Source of the DNA: a virus
DNA: 45,106 nucleotides
Reading direction: 5' to 3' (one strand)
IMG/VR virus record: IMGVR_UViG_3300028802_000027
Location: 1-45,106 of that record
Of this stretch, positions 1 to 6,939 are shown piece by piece. Each line of letters begins with the position of its first letter. Position 1 is the stretch's first letter. Both the position numbers and the translations under genes were made by a program. The notes beneath the pieces were generated by a model. That model made no database searches. It was not told the DNA's origin and saw only the letters and a program-made list of their open reading frames with translations.

Positions 1-258
1 GGCAATATCCAATTCACACCGACCGGCGCTGCTGTCCCCACGGTGGTCCTGGCGGGCGTCGGGATCGCATCGGGTGTAGCAACGGACTACGCACAGATCG
101 CCGCCACCATGCCCTCGCTGCAGCTGCAGCGGCTGCCCACGCCGGTCGTCCGGTTCAACCTGGACCAGAACGGCATCCTCTACCTGATCGGGCGCTGTGT
201 GTTCACAGGCGGCGCGCTCTCCGCAGTAGGAACGCTCAGCGTCCGACGCATCCGCTAA
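1..258 (+). CDS. Tail-fibre-type protein, 3' fragment (copy of 44004-44495)
   Basis: The reading frame is open from base 1 and ends at the TAA at 256-258, giving the last 85 residues of a protein whose full copy lies at 44004-44495. The two differ at a few residues (for example NLDQNG here, NLDENG there). It is truncated only by the window edge. The segment belongs to the distal beta-rich domain found at the ends of many phage fibre proteins, in which a conserved GDY/W...WGN stretch (just upstream, visible in the full copy) precedes a jelly-roll-like fold. The 2OG dioxygenase gene follows after 13 nt. Confidence 0.75.
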   Translation, partial: GNIQFTPTGAAVPTVVLAGVGIASGVATDYAQIAATMPSLQLQRLPTPVVRFNLDQNGILYLIGRCVFTGGALSAVGTLSVRRIR

Positions 259-271
259 CCTCGAGGAACCC

Positions 272-826
272 ATGCAGAACTTCACGCTACTCGGCACGGT
301 CGACGTGCTGCCGCTCCAGCTCGACCTGCAGCGGCACCCCGAATTGTGGAACCAACACACCGGCCGCACCGCGCACGCGGGTTCGCCACACTCCGAGGTG
401 TCGGACATCTGGCTGCGGTGGAGACCGGAGGAACAGCTGAAGGAGGCGGCCAACTACAACGAACCCTTCGCCGAGTTCTGCTGGTATCCCGCCATGGCCC
501 TGTTGCCGAGCGTGCGCCGGATCCTGATGGACACGATGACCAGGATCGGCGGCACCGCACTGGGCGGCACACTCATCACCCGGATCCCGCCGGGCTGTCA
601 GGTCAAGCCGCACACCGACCAGGACGGCTGGCACGCGAGCTACTACCGGACGAAAGTCTACTGCGTGATTCGCACCAACCCGCGCGCGGTCAACATCACC
701 GGAGGCGAGGCCTACACGCCCAACGTCGGCGATGTGTTCAGCTTCGATAACCTGCTGACGCACGCCGTGATCAACGACGGCGACACAGATCGTGTGACGA
801 TGATGATGGCTCTCAGGGCTGACTGA
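272..826 (+). CDS. 2OG-Fe(II) dioxygenase, aspartyl/asparaginyl beta-hydroxylase-like
   Basis: The 184-residue protein has the metal and co-substrate motif of the double-stranded beta-helix dioxygenases: PHTD (His114, Asp116), a distal His in LLTHAV (His164), and an Arg ten residues later (Arg174) that would bind 2-oxoglutarate. Family knowledge predicts hydroxylation of an amino-acid side chain or another substrate; the target is unknown. The start is the ATG after a CTCGAGGAACCC leader. The stop TGA overlaps the ATG of the cupin gene, so the two are probably translationally coupled. Lying just behind tail genes, it may modify a virion protein, but that is inference. A second copy lies at 44509-45063. 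Confidence 0.8.
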   Translation: MQNFTLLGTVDVLPLQLDLQRHPELWNQHTGRTAHAGSPHSEVSDIWLRWRPEEQLKEAANYNEPFAEFCWYPAMALLPSVRRILMDTMTRIGGTALGGTLITRIPPGCQVKPHTDQDGWHASYYRTKVYCVIRTNPRAVNITGGEAYTPNVGDVFSFDNLLTHAVINDGDTDRVTMMMALRAD

Positions 827-1161
827 TGACGGTATTCCGCCCAGGGCTGGCAGAGCCCGAAGCCGAGGTCGACATCAAGATTGTCGCCGGGCTGTTCATC
901 CGCAGCACGATCATGAAGGCCGACACCTACGTGCCGCAGCACAAGCACAGGCACGACCATGTCAGCGTCATCGCGCACGGCAAGGTTCGCGTCTGGCGTA
1001 ACGGCCAACTGCTCGGCGACTACGCAGCGCCGGGCGGGCTGCTGATCCATGCCGGCGCCACCCACAACTTCCTGGCCCTCGAGCGCTCCACCGTGCTGTG
1101 CGTGCATCGCATTGATGCCGACGGCGAGCCCGAGATCCTCGACCCTCTTACACAGGAGTAA
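826..1161 (+). CDS. Small cupin-domain protein
   Basis: This 111-residue single-domain protein starts in a TGATG overlap with the dioxygenase gene. It contains a cupin-like metal cluster, VPQHKHRHDHVSVIAHGKVRV, followed by a second histidine in GATHNF. That fits cupin motif 1 (several His) and motif 2 (a His). Small cupins bind a metal and act as oxygenases, isomerases or ligand sensors; which applies here cannot be told. The coupling to a 2OG-Fe(II) enzyme suggests a shared substrate or a joint modification step. A ribosome-binding AGGAG lies at its 3' end and serves the next gene. Confidence 0.7.
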   Translation: MTVFRPGLAEPEAEVDIKIVAGLFIRSTIMKADTYVPQHKHRHDHVSVIAHGKVRVWRNGQLLGDYAAPGGLLIHAGATHNFLALERSTVLCVHRIDADGEPEILDPLTQE

Positions 1162-1166
1162 CTCCG

Positions 1167-1850
1167 ATTCCGTTCGCCTGGGGCGCGGCCATAACCGCAG
1201 GAGCTGGTCTCTTAGGAGGCTTTCTCCAAAAAGGCTCAGCACAATCCGCCAACACGGCAGCGGTCGAGGAGCAGCGCCGCGCGCGCGAGGAAATGCGCGC
1301 CGACCTCCAGCCATGGACGCAGGCCGGCGGGGTGGCCAACACACAGACCTCCGATCTGTTGGGGTTGAACGGCCAGGAGGCGGCCGACAGGGCGATGGCC
1401 ACGTTCCAGAAATCGCCGGGCTATGACTTCCAGATGAGCGAGGGGCTCGGCGCCGTCGACGCGGGCGCGGCCGGCAGGGGTCTGCTGCGCAGCGGTGGCG
1501 TGCTGAAGGCCGAGCAGAAGTATGGCAGCGATCTCGCCAACCAGGAGTTCGGCACCTACTACAACCGGTTGTTCGACCTCTCCAAACTTGGAGAGACGGC
1601 GGCGGCCAAGCAGGGCGCCGCGAGCATGGCGGCCGCCAGCAACATCGGGCAGGCCGATCTGACGCTGGGCCAGCAGGAGGCCAGCATCTACGGCAATGCG
1701 ACGGCGGGCGTTGGCAACGCCGCGAACAACTATCTGAACCAGTCGCTGTATGACCAGCGGACCAAGGCGCTGACACCTCAAACCACGCCGACGCCCACCA
1801 TCGGCAACGCCTACTCGCCGTCCTATTCCGGCACACCGAGCCCCTACTGA
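1167..1850 (+). CDS. DNA ejection (internal virion) protein, probable ATT start
   Basis: From the first canonical ATG (1293) onward the protein resembles phage 'DNA transfer protein' ejection proteins: an Ala/Gly-rich helical protein with an SPGYDF...EGLGAVDAGAAGRGLLRSGG stretch and repeated Ala-rich helices. The same frame continues open upstream and encodes a convincing N terminus, PFAWGAAITAGAGLLGGFLQ, a glycine-rich membrane-like segment. No ATG, GTG or TTG lies there, but ATT at 1167 sits 8 nt after AGGAG. I therefore place the start at ATT, giving 227 residues. ATG at 1293 would have AGGA directly abutting it. The stop overlaps the next start (TGATGA). Confidence 0.7.
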   Translation: MPFAWGAAITAGAGLLGGFLQKGSAQSANTAAVEEQRRAREEMRADLQPWTQAGGVANTQTSDLLGLNGQEAADRAMATFQKSPGYDFQMSEGLGAVDAGAAGRGLLRSGGVLKAEQKYGSDLANQEFGTYYNRLFDLSKLGETAAAKQGAASMAAASNIGQADLTLGQQEASIYGNATAGVGNAANNYLNQSLYDQRTKALTPQTTPTPTIGNAYSPSYSGTPSPY

Positions 1851-3856
1851 TGAGCGATTCACTCGACTCCGGTCGACGCTGGAACATCGGTGGTGGCAGC
1901 TTGGGCATCACCAATCCGTTCCCCAACGTGCTGTTCGATCCCGCCAAGATCGACAAAGAGATCATGGACCAGCAGCTGCACATGGCGCAGCGCAACAAGC
2001 TGCTGCAGGACATCGAGCAGTCGCGGGCCGAGATCGAAACCGGCAAGAGCCTGCAGCAGCAGCTCGCCACACAGCTCGGTGGGGCGGGTGGTGTGGCTGC
2101 GCCGGCTGCCGTTGCGCCGCAGGGCGGCGGAGGGGCGCCGGCCGCGGCACTGACGCCGTTCGTTGCCACCAACCTGCCTCAGGGCATCACGCCGGAAGAG
2201 GATCAGGTGGTCCGGACTGTCTACGGCGAGGCGGGCGGCGAGAGTCCGACCGGACAGCGCGCGGTGGCGTCGGTCATCCGCAATCGTGCGGCGGCATCAG
2301 GACGCAGCGCGCAGGACGTGATCTTTGCCAAATCCCAATTCGAGCCGTGGAACAACCCGGCGACGCGTGCCAAACTGGAAGCGCTCGATCCCAATTCGCC
2401 AGAGTATCAGAAAATCCTGGCCAACATTCGCAGTGATCCGACCGACCCGACCGGCGGCGCCACACACTTCTACAGCCCGACTGCCCAGGCGAAACTTGGA
2501 CGAGAGCCCCCGAGCTGGGGCAACGCCGAACCGAGCGCAGTGATCGGCGGGCACAACTTCTATCGGATCGGCTACGCGCCAGGGAGCGGAGCGCCTGGAG
2601 CGCCCTCAGGCGACACACCGCCGGCCCGTGGCGTCGCCGCGCGCACAGGCGGGACCGATGTGGCCGGGCCGCCGGGGACCGTTCCTGCGGCGCCTGAGGC
2701 CGCGCCTGGGGCGCCTGCGGCCATGCCAGGACTGACGCCCCCGCCGGCTCTGGTCGGGACCACAGGGTTAACCCAGGACCAGATCGCCCATTACAAGCAG
2801 GAGCTGACCGCAACCGGCGGCAAGCGCGAGGCCATGATGCATGTGCTCGACGCCATGCAGACGACCAAGCAGCACAACGAAGCAACCGCGCGCCAGTATC
2901 AGCAGGATCTGTTGCAGAGACAGACCGCCGATCGATCCGCCACCACCTCGGAAGCGCACCTGAAAATCGCGCAGGATCAGGCGGCCCGCGAGAAGCTGAA
3001 GTTTGATCAAGCGCAAGAAACGGCCCGCCTCGCCAAGTTGGATCCGAACCAGATCGAGGGCAAGACGCACGCTGAACAGATCGATCGGACTCTGCTGACG
3101 ATCGGACCCAAGATCGAGGACGGCACAGCGACTGACGCGGAGCGGCGGCAATACGCGCTGCACCTGCAGGCGTATGAAGCCGGCACGCCGCAGCTGGTGC
3201 CGGACACGCGCCCCGGCGCACAGCCCGGCGCCACCGTGCTGGCGAACATTCCACGCACTGCACCTGGGATGTTCCCGCGCCCAGACTTCAAACCAGGACA
3301 GCCCGCCGCGGCCCCTGCTGCCTCCGGGGCGCAGCCGATCGCGGGCACCGAGAAAGCGCCGCCTAAGGGCCCCGAGAAGCTGACGGAAGCCACGGTCAAC
3401 AACGTCGCCTCGATCCGCAAGATCGACCAGACGCTCGAGCAGCTCGACAAAAGGCCGCAGTCCGTCGGCCTGCACATGAACATCCCGGCGGTGATCATGG
3501 ACCGGCAGGATCCGGAGGGCGTCGGCCTGCGCGCCCTGGTCGCCGACATCGGCAGTTTGAAGCTGCACGATCGGTCAGGTGCCGCGATCGGTGTGGCGGA
3601 GTGGCCCAGGCTGAAGCCATTCATCCCGCAGATCACCGACCCACCGGGTGCGATCAAGGCCAAGCTGGATAACTTCCGGCGCGAGTATGCCGCGATCACC
3701 CGCGACCTCTACGACTCAGCCGGGCCGAAGAGCGGCTACGGCCAGATCCCGGCGGTCGAAGAATTCTTCAAGCGCGAGGGCGCGCCATCCCCGGCAGCTG
3801 AGCCGGCCCCAGCGAAGGGCGGCGGCGGGTTCAAATACCTCGGAGTGAAACCCTGA
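1850..3856 (+). CDS. Internal virion protein with SleB-like cell-wall hydrolase domain
   Basis: The 668-residue protein has a coiled N terminus (residues 30-75), an Ala/Pro/Gly linker, then a Hydrolase_2/SleB-type domain at about 115-243. This contains the VYGEAGGES motif (likely catalytic Glu127), VASVIRNR, and a C-terminal NFYRIG. A long low-complexity and coiled region (about 310-400) and a further domain follow. SleB-family enzymes are lytic transglycosylases that cut peptidoglycan. In an ejected virion protein this would open the wall for DNA passage. It sits second of three ejection genes, overlapping both neighbours by stop/start, in the position of P22 gp7/gp20/gp16 functions. Confidence 0.8.
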   Translation: MSDSLDSGRRWNIGGGSLGITNPFPNVLFDPAKIDKEIMDQQLHMAQRNKLLQDIEQSRAEIETGKSLQQQLATQLGGAGGVAAPAAVAPQGGGGAPAAALTPFVATNLPQGITPEEDQVVRTVYGEAGGESPTGQRAVASVIRNRAAASGRSAQDVIFAKSQFEPWNNPATRAKLEALDPNSPEYQKILANIRSDPTDPTGGATHFYSPTAQAKLGREPPSWGNAEPSAVIGGHNFYRIGYAPGSGAPGAPSGDTPPARGVAARTGGTDVAGPPGTVPAAPEAAPGAPAAMPGLTPPPALVGTTGLTQDQIAHYKQELTATGGKREAMMHVLDAMQTTKQHNEATARQYQQDLLQRQTADRSATTSEAHLKIAQDQAAREKLKFDQAQETARLAKLDPNQIEGKTHAEQIDRTLLTIGPKIEDGTATDAERRQYALHLQAYEAGTPQLVPDTRPGAQPGATVLANIPRTAPGMFPRPDFKPGQPAAAPAASGAQPIAGTEKAPPKGPEKLTEATVNNVASIRKIDQTLEQLDKRPQSVGLHMNIPAVIMDRQDPEGVGLRALVADIGSLKLHDRSGAAIGVAEWPRLKPFIPQITDPPGAIKAKLDNFRREYAAITRDLYDSAGPKSGYGQIPAVEEFFKREGAPSPAAEPAPAKGGGGFKYLGVKP

Positions 3857-5967
3857 TGCCGATCCATCAGATCCAGGGGCCAGACGGCAGGATCCATGAG
3901 ATCGATGCGCCTGAAGGCGCGACCGAGCAGCAAGTCATGGATTACGTCAAAGAGCAGACCCAGCCAGGGCTGGTGCGATCGACGCTCGGTGGCATCGCCA
4001 AGGGGCTGACGTTCGGTTTCTCCGATGAGATCGGCGCCGGCCTGCACGCCGCAGGACAAGGCATCAGCAATCTGGTCCACCAGCCCACGCTGTCGGATCA
4101 GATCGTGCCACGCCCGACCATGGGCGAGACCTACGACAAGGAGCTGGCGCGCCAGCGCGCCCTCGAGGCAGCCGACGTCGAGGCGCACCCGATCGCCACC
4201 ACCGCCGGACAGATCGCAGGCGCCGTCGGTGGCGGCCTGCTGGCCGCTCCTGCCGCCGGCCCAGTGGCGGCCGCGACAGGCGTGGGGCGGCTCGCTGCCC
4301 CGGTCATCGGGGCGGCCAACCGGCTGCTGCCGGGCATGGTCACACGGACGGCCGGGCGGGTGCTGCCCATCGCTGGCGGCGGCGCTGCTGCGGGTGGTGT
4401 CGCCGGCTTCGGCGAGGGGGAAGGAGGCTTCGCAGAACGCGCCGGCAGTGCCGCAGAAGGCGCGGCAGTGGGCGCGGCAGTGGGCCCCGTGGTGGCTGGC
4501 GCAACGGCAGCTGGCTCCACGGCCGTTGGCCGCGTGGCGCACGCACTGAACCTACGCAACCCACAGACCGCCGCCGACCGGCAGATCGTCCGATCCCTCG
4601 ATCGCAGCGGCGTCTCCGTCGACGAGGCGGCGACGCGGCTCGAAGCTGCCGGCAACGATCCGACTGCCCTGGTTGATGTGGGCGGCCGCAATACGCTGAA
4701 CCTGGGTGCCACCGCGGCGAACACCCCAGGCACCGCCATGGAGGCGGCCGATCGGTTCGTGCAGGGCCGCCGGCTCGATCGCCCCGAGCGACTGACCGCA
4801 GCCGGCGACACCGCGTTCGGTGGGGGCAGCGGCACCGACGTGGCGGAGGCGACCGCCTCCAGGCAGGCACAGCGCAGCACAGAGGCCGCGCCGCTCTACG
4901 AACGGGCCTTCGACCAGCCAGCCGGCATGACCGAGCAGCTGGCCGGGCTGTTGGAGGATCCGATCGCGCGCCAGGGCATGCGCCACGGCCTCGAGATCCA
5001 GCGGATCGAAAACGCCACACGCCGCGCCAGGGGCGAGGAGGTGCAGCGCACCGCCGATCCGGCAATCCACTACGACGACGAGGGCGTGCCCCGGATCGTC
5101 GGCCAGCCCACCATGCGGACCATCGACGCGGCGAAACGCGGCATGGACAGCATGATTGAGTCCGCGCGTGACCCAGTCACCGGGCGGGTGCAGTGGACAG
5201 AACGACTGCGCGCGATCGACGGCATGCGCCGCCGTCTGGTCGAGCTGGCCGACCAGGGCAATCCCGACTACGCCGCCGCGCGTGCTGCCTGGGCTGGCCC
5301 CTCCGCTCAGATGGAGGCGACCCAAGCAGGCCGCGGCGCGTTCCGAGCCGACCGGGACGTTGTCGCTGCCCGCATGACTGGTGGCGCACCCGATGTGCAG
5401 GAGGCCTATCGCCTGGGCGCCGGCCGGGCGTTCGGCGACCTCGTCAGCGATCCCGGCACCGCCGTCGGCAAGGGGCGCAAGCTGCTCGAGGACAGCCAGA
5501 TGCAGGCGCGGTTGAACAGCCTGCTGCCGCCTGACCGGCTCGAGGCGCTGAACACCGCGCTACGGCGCGAGAACGAGTATGCGAACGTGGAGCGGACGGT
5601 CAGCCCGCGCGCCGGCTCACAGACCGCGCGCCTGACAGCCGGCGGCGAGGACATGGCCTCTGACGTGGCGGGCCCGATCGCGGGCGCTGTGCGGCAGGCG
5701 GCTGGGGGTCGCTGGCTGGGTGCGGCGGGATCCCTGGCCGGCGATGTGCTGGTCCGCCGCCTGGGCCAGGGGATCAACCCCGCAACGGCAGACGCCCTGG
5801 CGAACCGGCTTTTCCAGACCGATCCAGCAGGGCGCCAGAGAGTGACCGAAGCGTTGCGCAACAGGTTGCTGCGCGATGCGGAAGTGAGGGCCCGAGCCCA
5901 GGCTGTGCTGCGTCCGACGATCCGCGGGCTCGGGCAAGTAGCGGGAGGCTACGCGGGCTCGCCTTAA
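3856..5967 (+). CDS. Large DNA ejection (internal virion) protein
   Basis: The 703-residue protein starts in a TGATG overlap. Its first 35 residues (GPDGRIHEIDAPEGATEQQV) are a short module common at the N termini of phage ejection proteins. Next come long Ala/Gly-rich, probably membrane-active segments (about residues 110-240), and then a helical, Arg/Glu-rich C-terminal half. No enzymatic motif was seen. By position and composition it is the third ejected core protein, likely forming part of the channel across the host envelope. Its TAA stop overlaps the TAA stop of the small leftward gene 5964-6122. Confidence 0.75.
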   Translation: MPIHQIQGPDGRIHEIDAPEGATEQQVMDYVKEQTQPGLVRSTLGGIAKGLTFGFSDEIGAGLHAAGQGISNLVHQPTLSDQIVPRPTMGETYDKELARQRALEAADVEAHPIATTAGQIAGAVGGGLLAAPAAGPVAAATGVGRLAAPVIGAANRLLPGMVTRTAGRVLPIAGGGAAAGGVAGFGEGEGGFAERAGSAAEGAAVGAAVGPVVAGATAAGSTAVGRVAHALNLRNPQTAADRQIVRSLDRSGVSVDEAATRLEAAGNDPTALVDVGGRNTLNLGATAANTPGTAMEAADRFVQGRRLDRPERLTAAGDTAFGGGSGTDVAEATASRQAQRSTEAAPLYERAFDQPAGMTEQLAGLLEDPIARQGMRHGLEIQRIENATRRARGEEVQRTADPAIHYDDEGVPRIVGQPTMRTIDAAKRGMDSMIESARDPVTGRVQWTERLRAIDGMRRRLVELADQGNPDYAAARAAWAGPSAQMEATQAGRGAFRADRDVVAARMTGGAPDVQEAYRLGAGRAFGDLVSDPGTAVGKGRKLLEDSQMQARLNSLLPPDRLEALNTALRRENEYANVERTVSPRAGSQTARLTAGGEDMASDVAGPIAGAVRQAAGGRWLGAAGSLAGDVLVRRLGQGINPATADALANRLFQTDPAGRQRVTEALRNRLLRDAEVRARAQAVLRPTIRGLGQVAGGYAGSP

Positions 5968-6122
5968 CGGCCGCCGGCCCGCTGGTCCGCTGCGCGACCA
6001 CCGCAGCTGGAACCGTCCTTGGCCGACTGCCAGGAATGATCGCAGTTCGCTGACGCTGCAGTGGGGACGATGGCGGCACCAGCCGCGAGCACGAAGGCAG
6101 AGGCGAGAAGAAGCGATTTCAT
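5964..6122 (-). CDS. Small secreted peptide with two cysteines
   Basis: A 52-residue frame reads MKSLLLASAFVLAAGAA, then a likely signal-peptidase site after SASA or SA, leaving a mature peptide of about 27 residues (begins NCDHSWQSAKDG, contains SSCGG, ends RAGGR). The two Cys could form a disulfide in the periplasm. An AAGGA ribosome site lies 7 nt before the ATG. The signal peptide begins MKSLL like that of the neighbouring leftward gene 6207-6758, and both genes have the same upstream element. I recognise no family. It is convergent with the ejection gene, sharing the TTAA. Candidate roles are superinfection exclusion or an envelope effector, inferred from secretion only. Confidence 0.6.
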   Translation of the reverse strand: MKSLLLASAFVLAAGAAIVPTAASANCDHSWQSAKDGSSCGGRAADQRAGGR

Positions 6123-6176
6123 GTGTGTTTTCCTTGGTGTTTAGCGATCGTGAGATTAGAGAAAGACGTTCTGCGT

Positions 6177-6200
6177 GGATATTAACTGTTCGGACTAGAC
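6177..6200 (-). promoter_or_regulatory. Shared upstream element, copy 1 (before the secreted peptide)
   Basis: On the minus strand this reads GTCTAGTCCGAACAGTTAAT followed by ATCC, about 75 nt before the ATG at 6122. Almost the same string (GTCTAGACCGAACGATTGAT then ACC) lies at the same distance before the gene 6207-6758. Between each element and its ATG the sequences diverge, except for the terminal CACCAAGGA leader. The element is probably a promoter or operator. A TTAATA hexamer could be a -35, but no convincing -10 was seen. Confidence 0.45.
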
Positions 6201-6206
6201 ACTCCT

Positions 6207-6758
6207 TTACTTCATGACCCAGAAGGTGATGCCCAATTCCGCGGCCTTGGGCTGCAGCCACACCATCTCGTCCGGCGCCGCGCTGGCGACCCACTCGATC
6301 GCGCGATACCCATATCCAAGGTTCCAGAGATAGGCGCCCATCATGGCGCTACCCGCGCCGCTTTCTTTGCCGGTGGCTGTGTTGGCGGCAGCGTGAAACC
6401 CGATCGCTGCCTTCGGCGCGACCATCCGTTCGGCGCCGGACAGCCACATCAGGGCGCACGCAGACGCGCAAACCTTCTCAGCCAAGACGACGGTCACCAT
6501 CTGCCGCTCGCGGACGATCTCACCGATCATCATGGCCTCAATCATGTCGCCGCCGTTGGACGACAGAACAACAAAAGTCTTCCCCATCGTTGTGGCCAAC
6601 GCAGCCTTAAACCGAGCAAGGTCGCCGGGGACGATCTTGCCATCCACGTGGATGAAGTGATCGTTTGCCTCAGAGTTGCGATAGATGGTTGCCGCCTGAA
6701 CTGGCGCAGCAGACAGCACGGCAAGCAGGGCTGCCGCAGCGATAAGAAGCGATTTCAT
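6207..6758 (-). CDS. Secreted ClpP/crotonase-fold (SDH-like) protein
   Basis: A 183-residue frame begins MKSLLIAAAALLAVLSAAPVQA, a clear signal peptide cleaved after VQA. The mature part follows the periplasmic ClpP-like family: VDGKIVPGD, VVLSSNGGDMIEA, then CASACALMWL, which holds the candidate nucleophile Ser between two Cys, and IGFHAAA, which holds the candidate His. Such proteins have the ClpP/crotonase fold and are predicted serine hydrolases exported to the periplasm. The start was chosen at the signal peptide with AAGGA upstream, not at an in-frame ATG 66 nt earlier. It shares its leader and upstream element with the secreted peptide gene, suggesting a co-regulated envelope cassette. 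Confidence 0.75.
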   Translation of the reverse strand: MKSLLIAAAALLAVLSAAPVQAATIYRNSEANDHFIHVDGKIVPGDLARFKAALATTMGKTFVVLSSNGGDMIEAMMIGEIVRERQMVTVVLAEKVCASACALMWLSGAERMVAPKAAIGFHAAANTATGKESGAGSAMMGAYLWNLGYGYRAIEWVASAAPDEMVWLQPKAAELGITFWVMK

Positions 6759-6814
6759 GGGGTCTAGTTCCTTGGTGTGAACGAATGTGCACACTACACC
6801 ACAAAGGTTGCAGA

Positions 6815-6839
6815 GTGGTATCAATCGTTCGGTCTAGAC
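6815..6839 (-). promoter_or_regulatory. Shared upstream element, copy 2 (before the ClpP-like gene)
   Basis: The minus strand carries GTCTAGACCGAACGATTGAT then ACC, matching copy 1 at 6177-6200 in about 20 of 24 positions, and about 75 nt before the start at 6758. GTCTAGAC is itself an 8-bp palindrome. The repeated position relative to two separate start codons argues for a promoter or repressor site. Confidence 0.45.
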
Positions 6840-6939
6840 CCCGCAACGGGCCGCCGCTGCCAACCGGGTGGACTGGCAGCTAAGCGGCCCGGCCCAGGAA
6901 CCACCAAGGAAATCCTAGGGCGCGGCAGATATAGGACGG

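Larger units (their letters stand above)
1..869. repeat. Left copy of the 869-bp near-identical end repeat
   Basis: These bases match 44238-45106 at a constant offset of 44237, with about 35 scattered mismatches and no gaps seen. Most differences are at third codon positions, for example around 160-170, 195-205 and 365-425. The match starts at base 1 and runs to the last base of the window. That is what a circular or circularly permuted genome of about 44.2 kb looks like when it is read slightly past its own start. Identical ends would be an ordinary assembly overlap or terminal repeat; the divergence suggests two related strains or a real duplicated module. Confidence 0.9.

Noticed and set aside
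712-2172. 486-residue minus-strand open frame opposite the dioxygenase, cupin and ejection genes
   Set aside because: Antisense shadow of well-supported + genes; low-complexity Cys/Ser/Arg/Pro composition and no recognisable domain.
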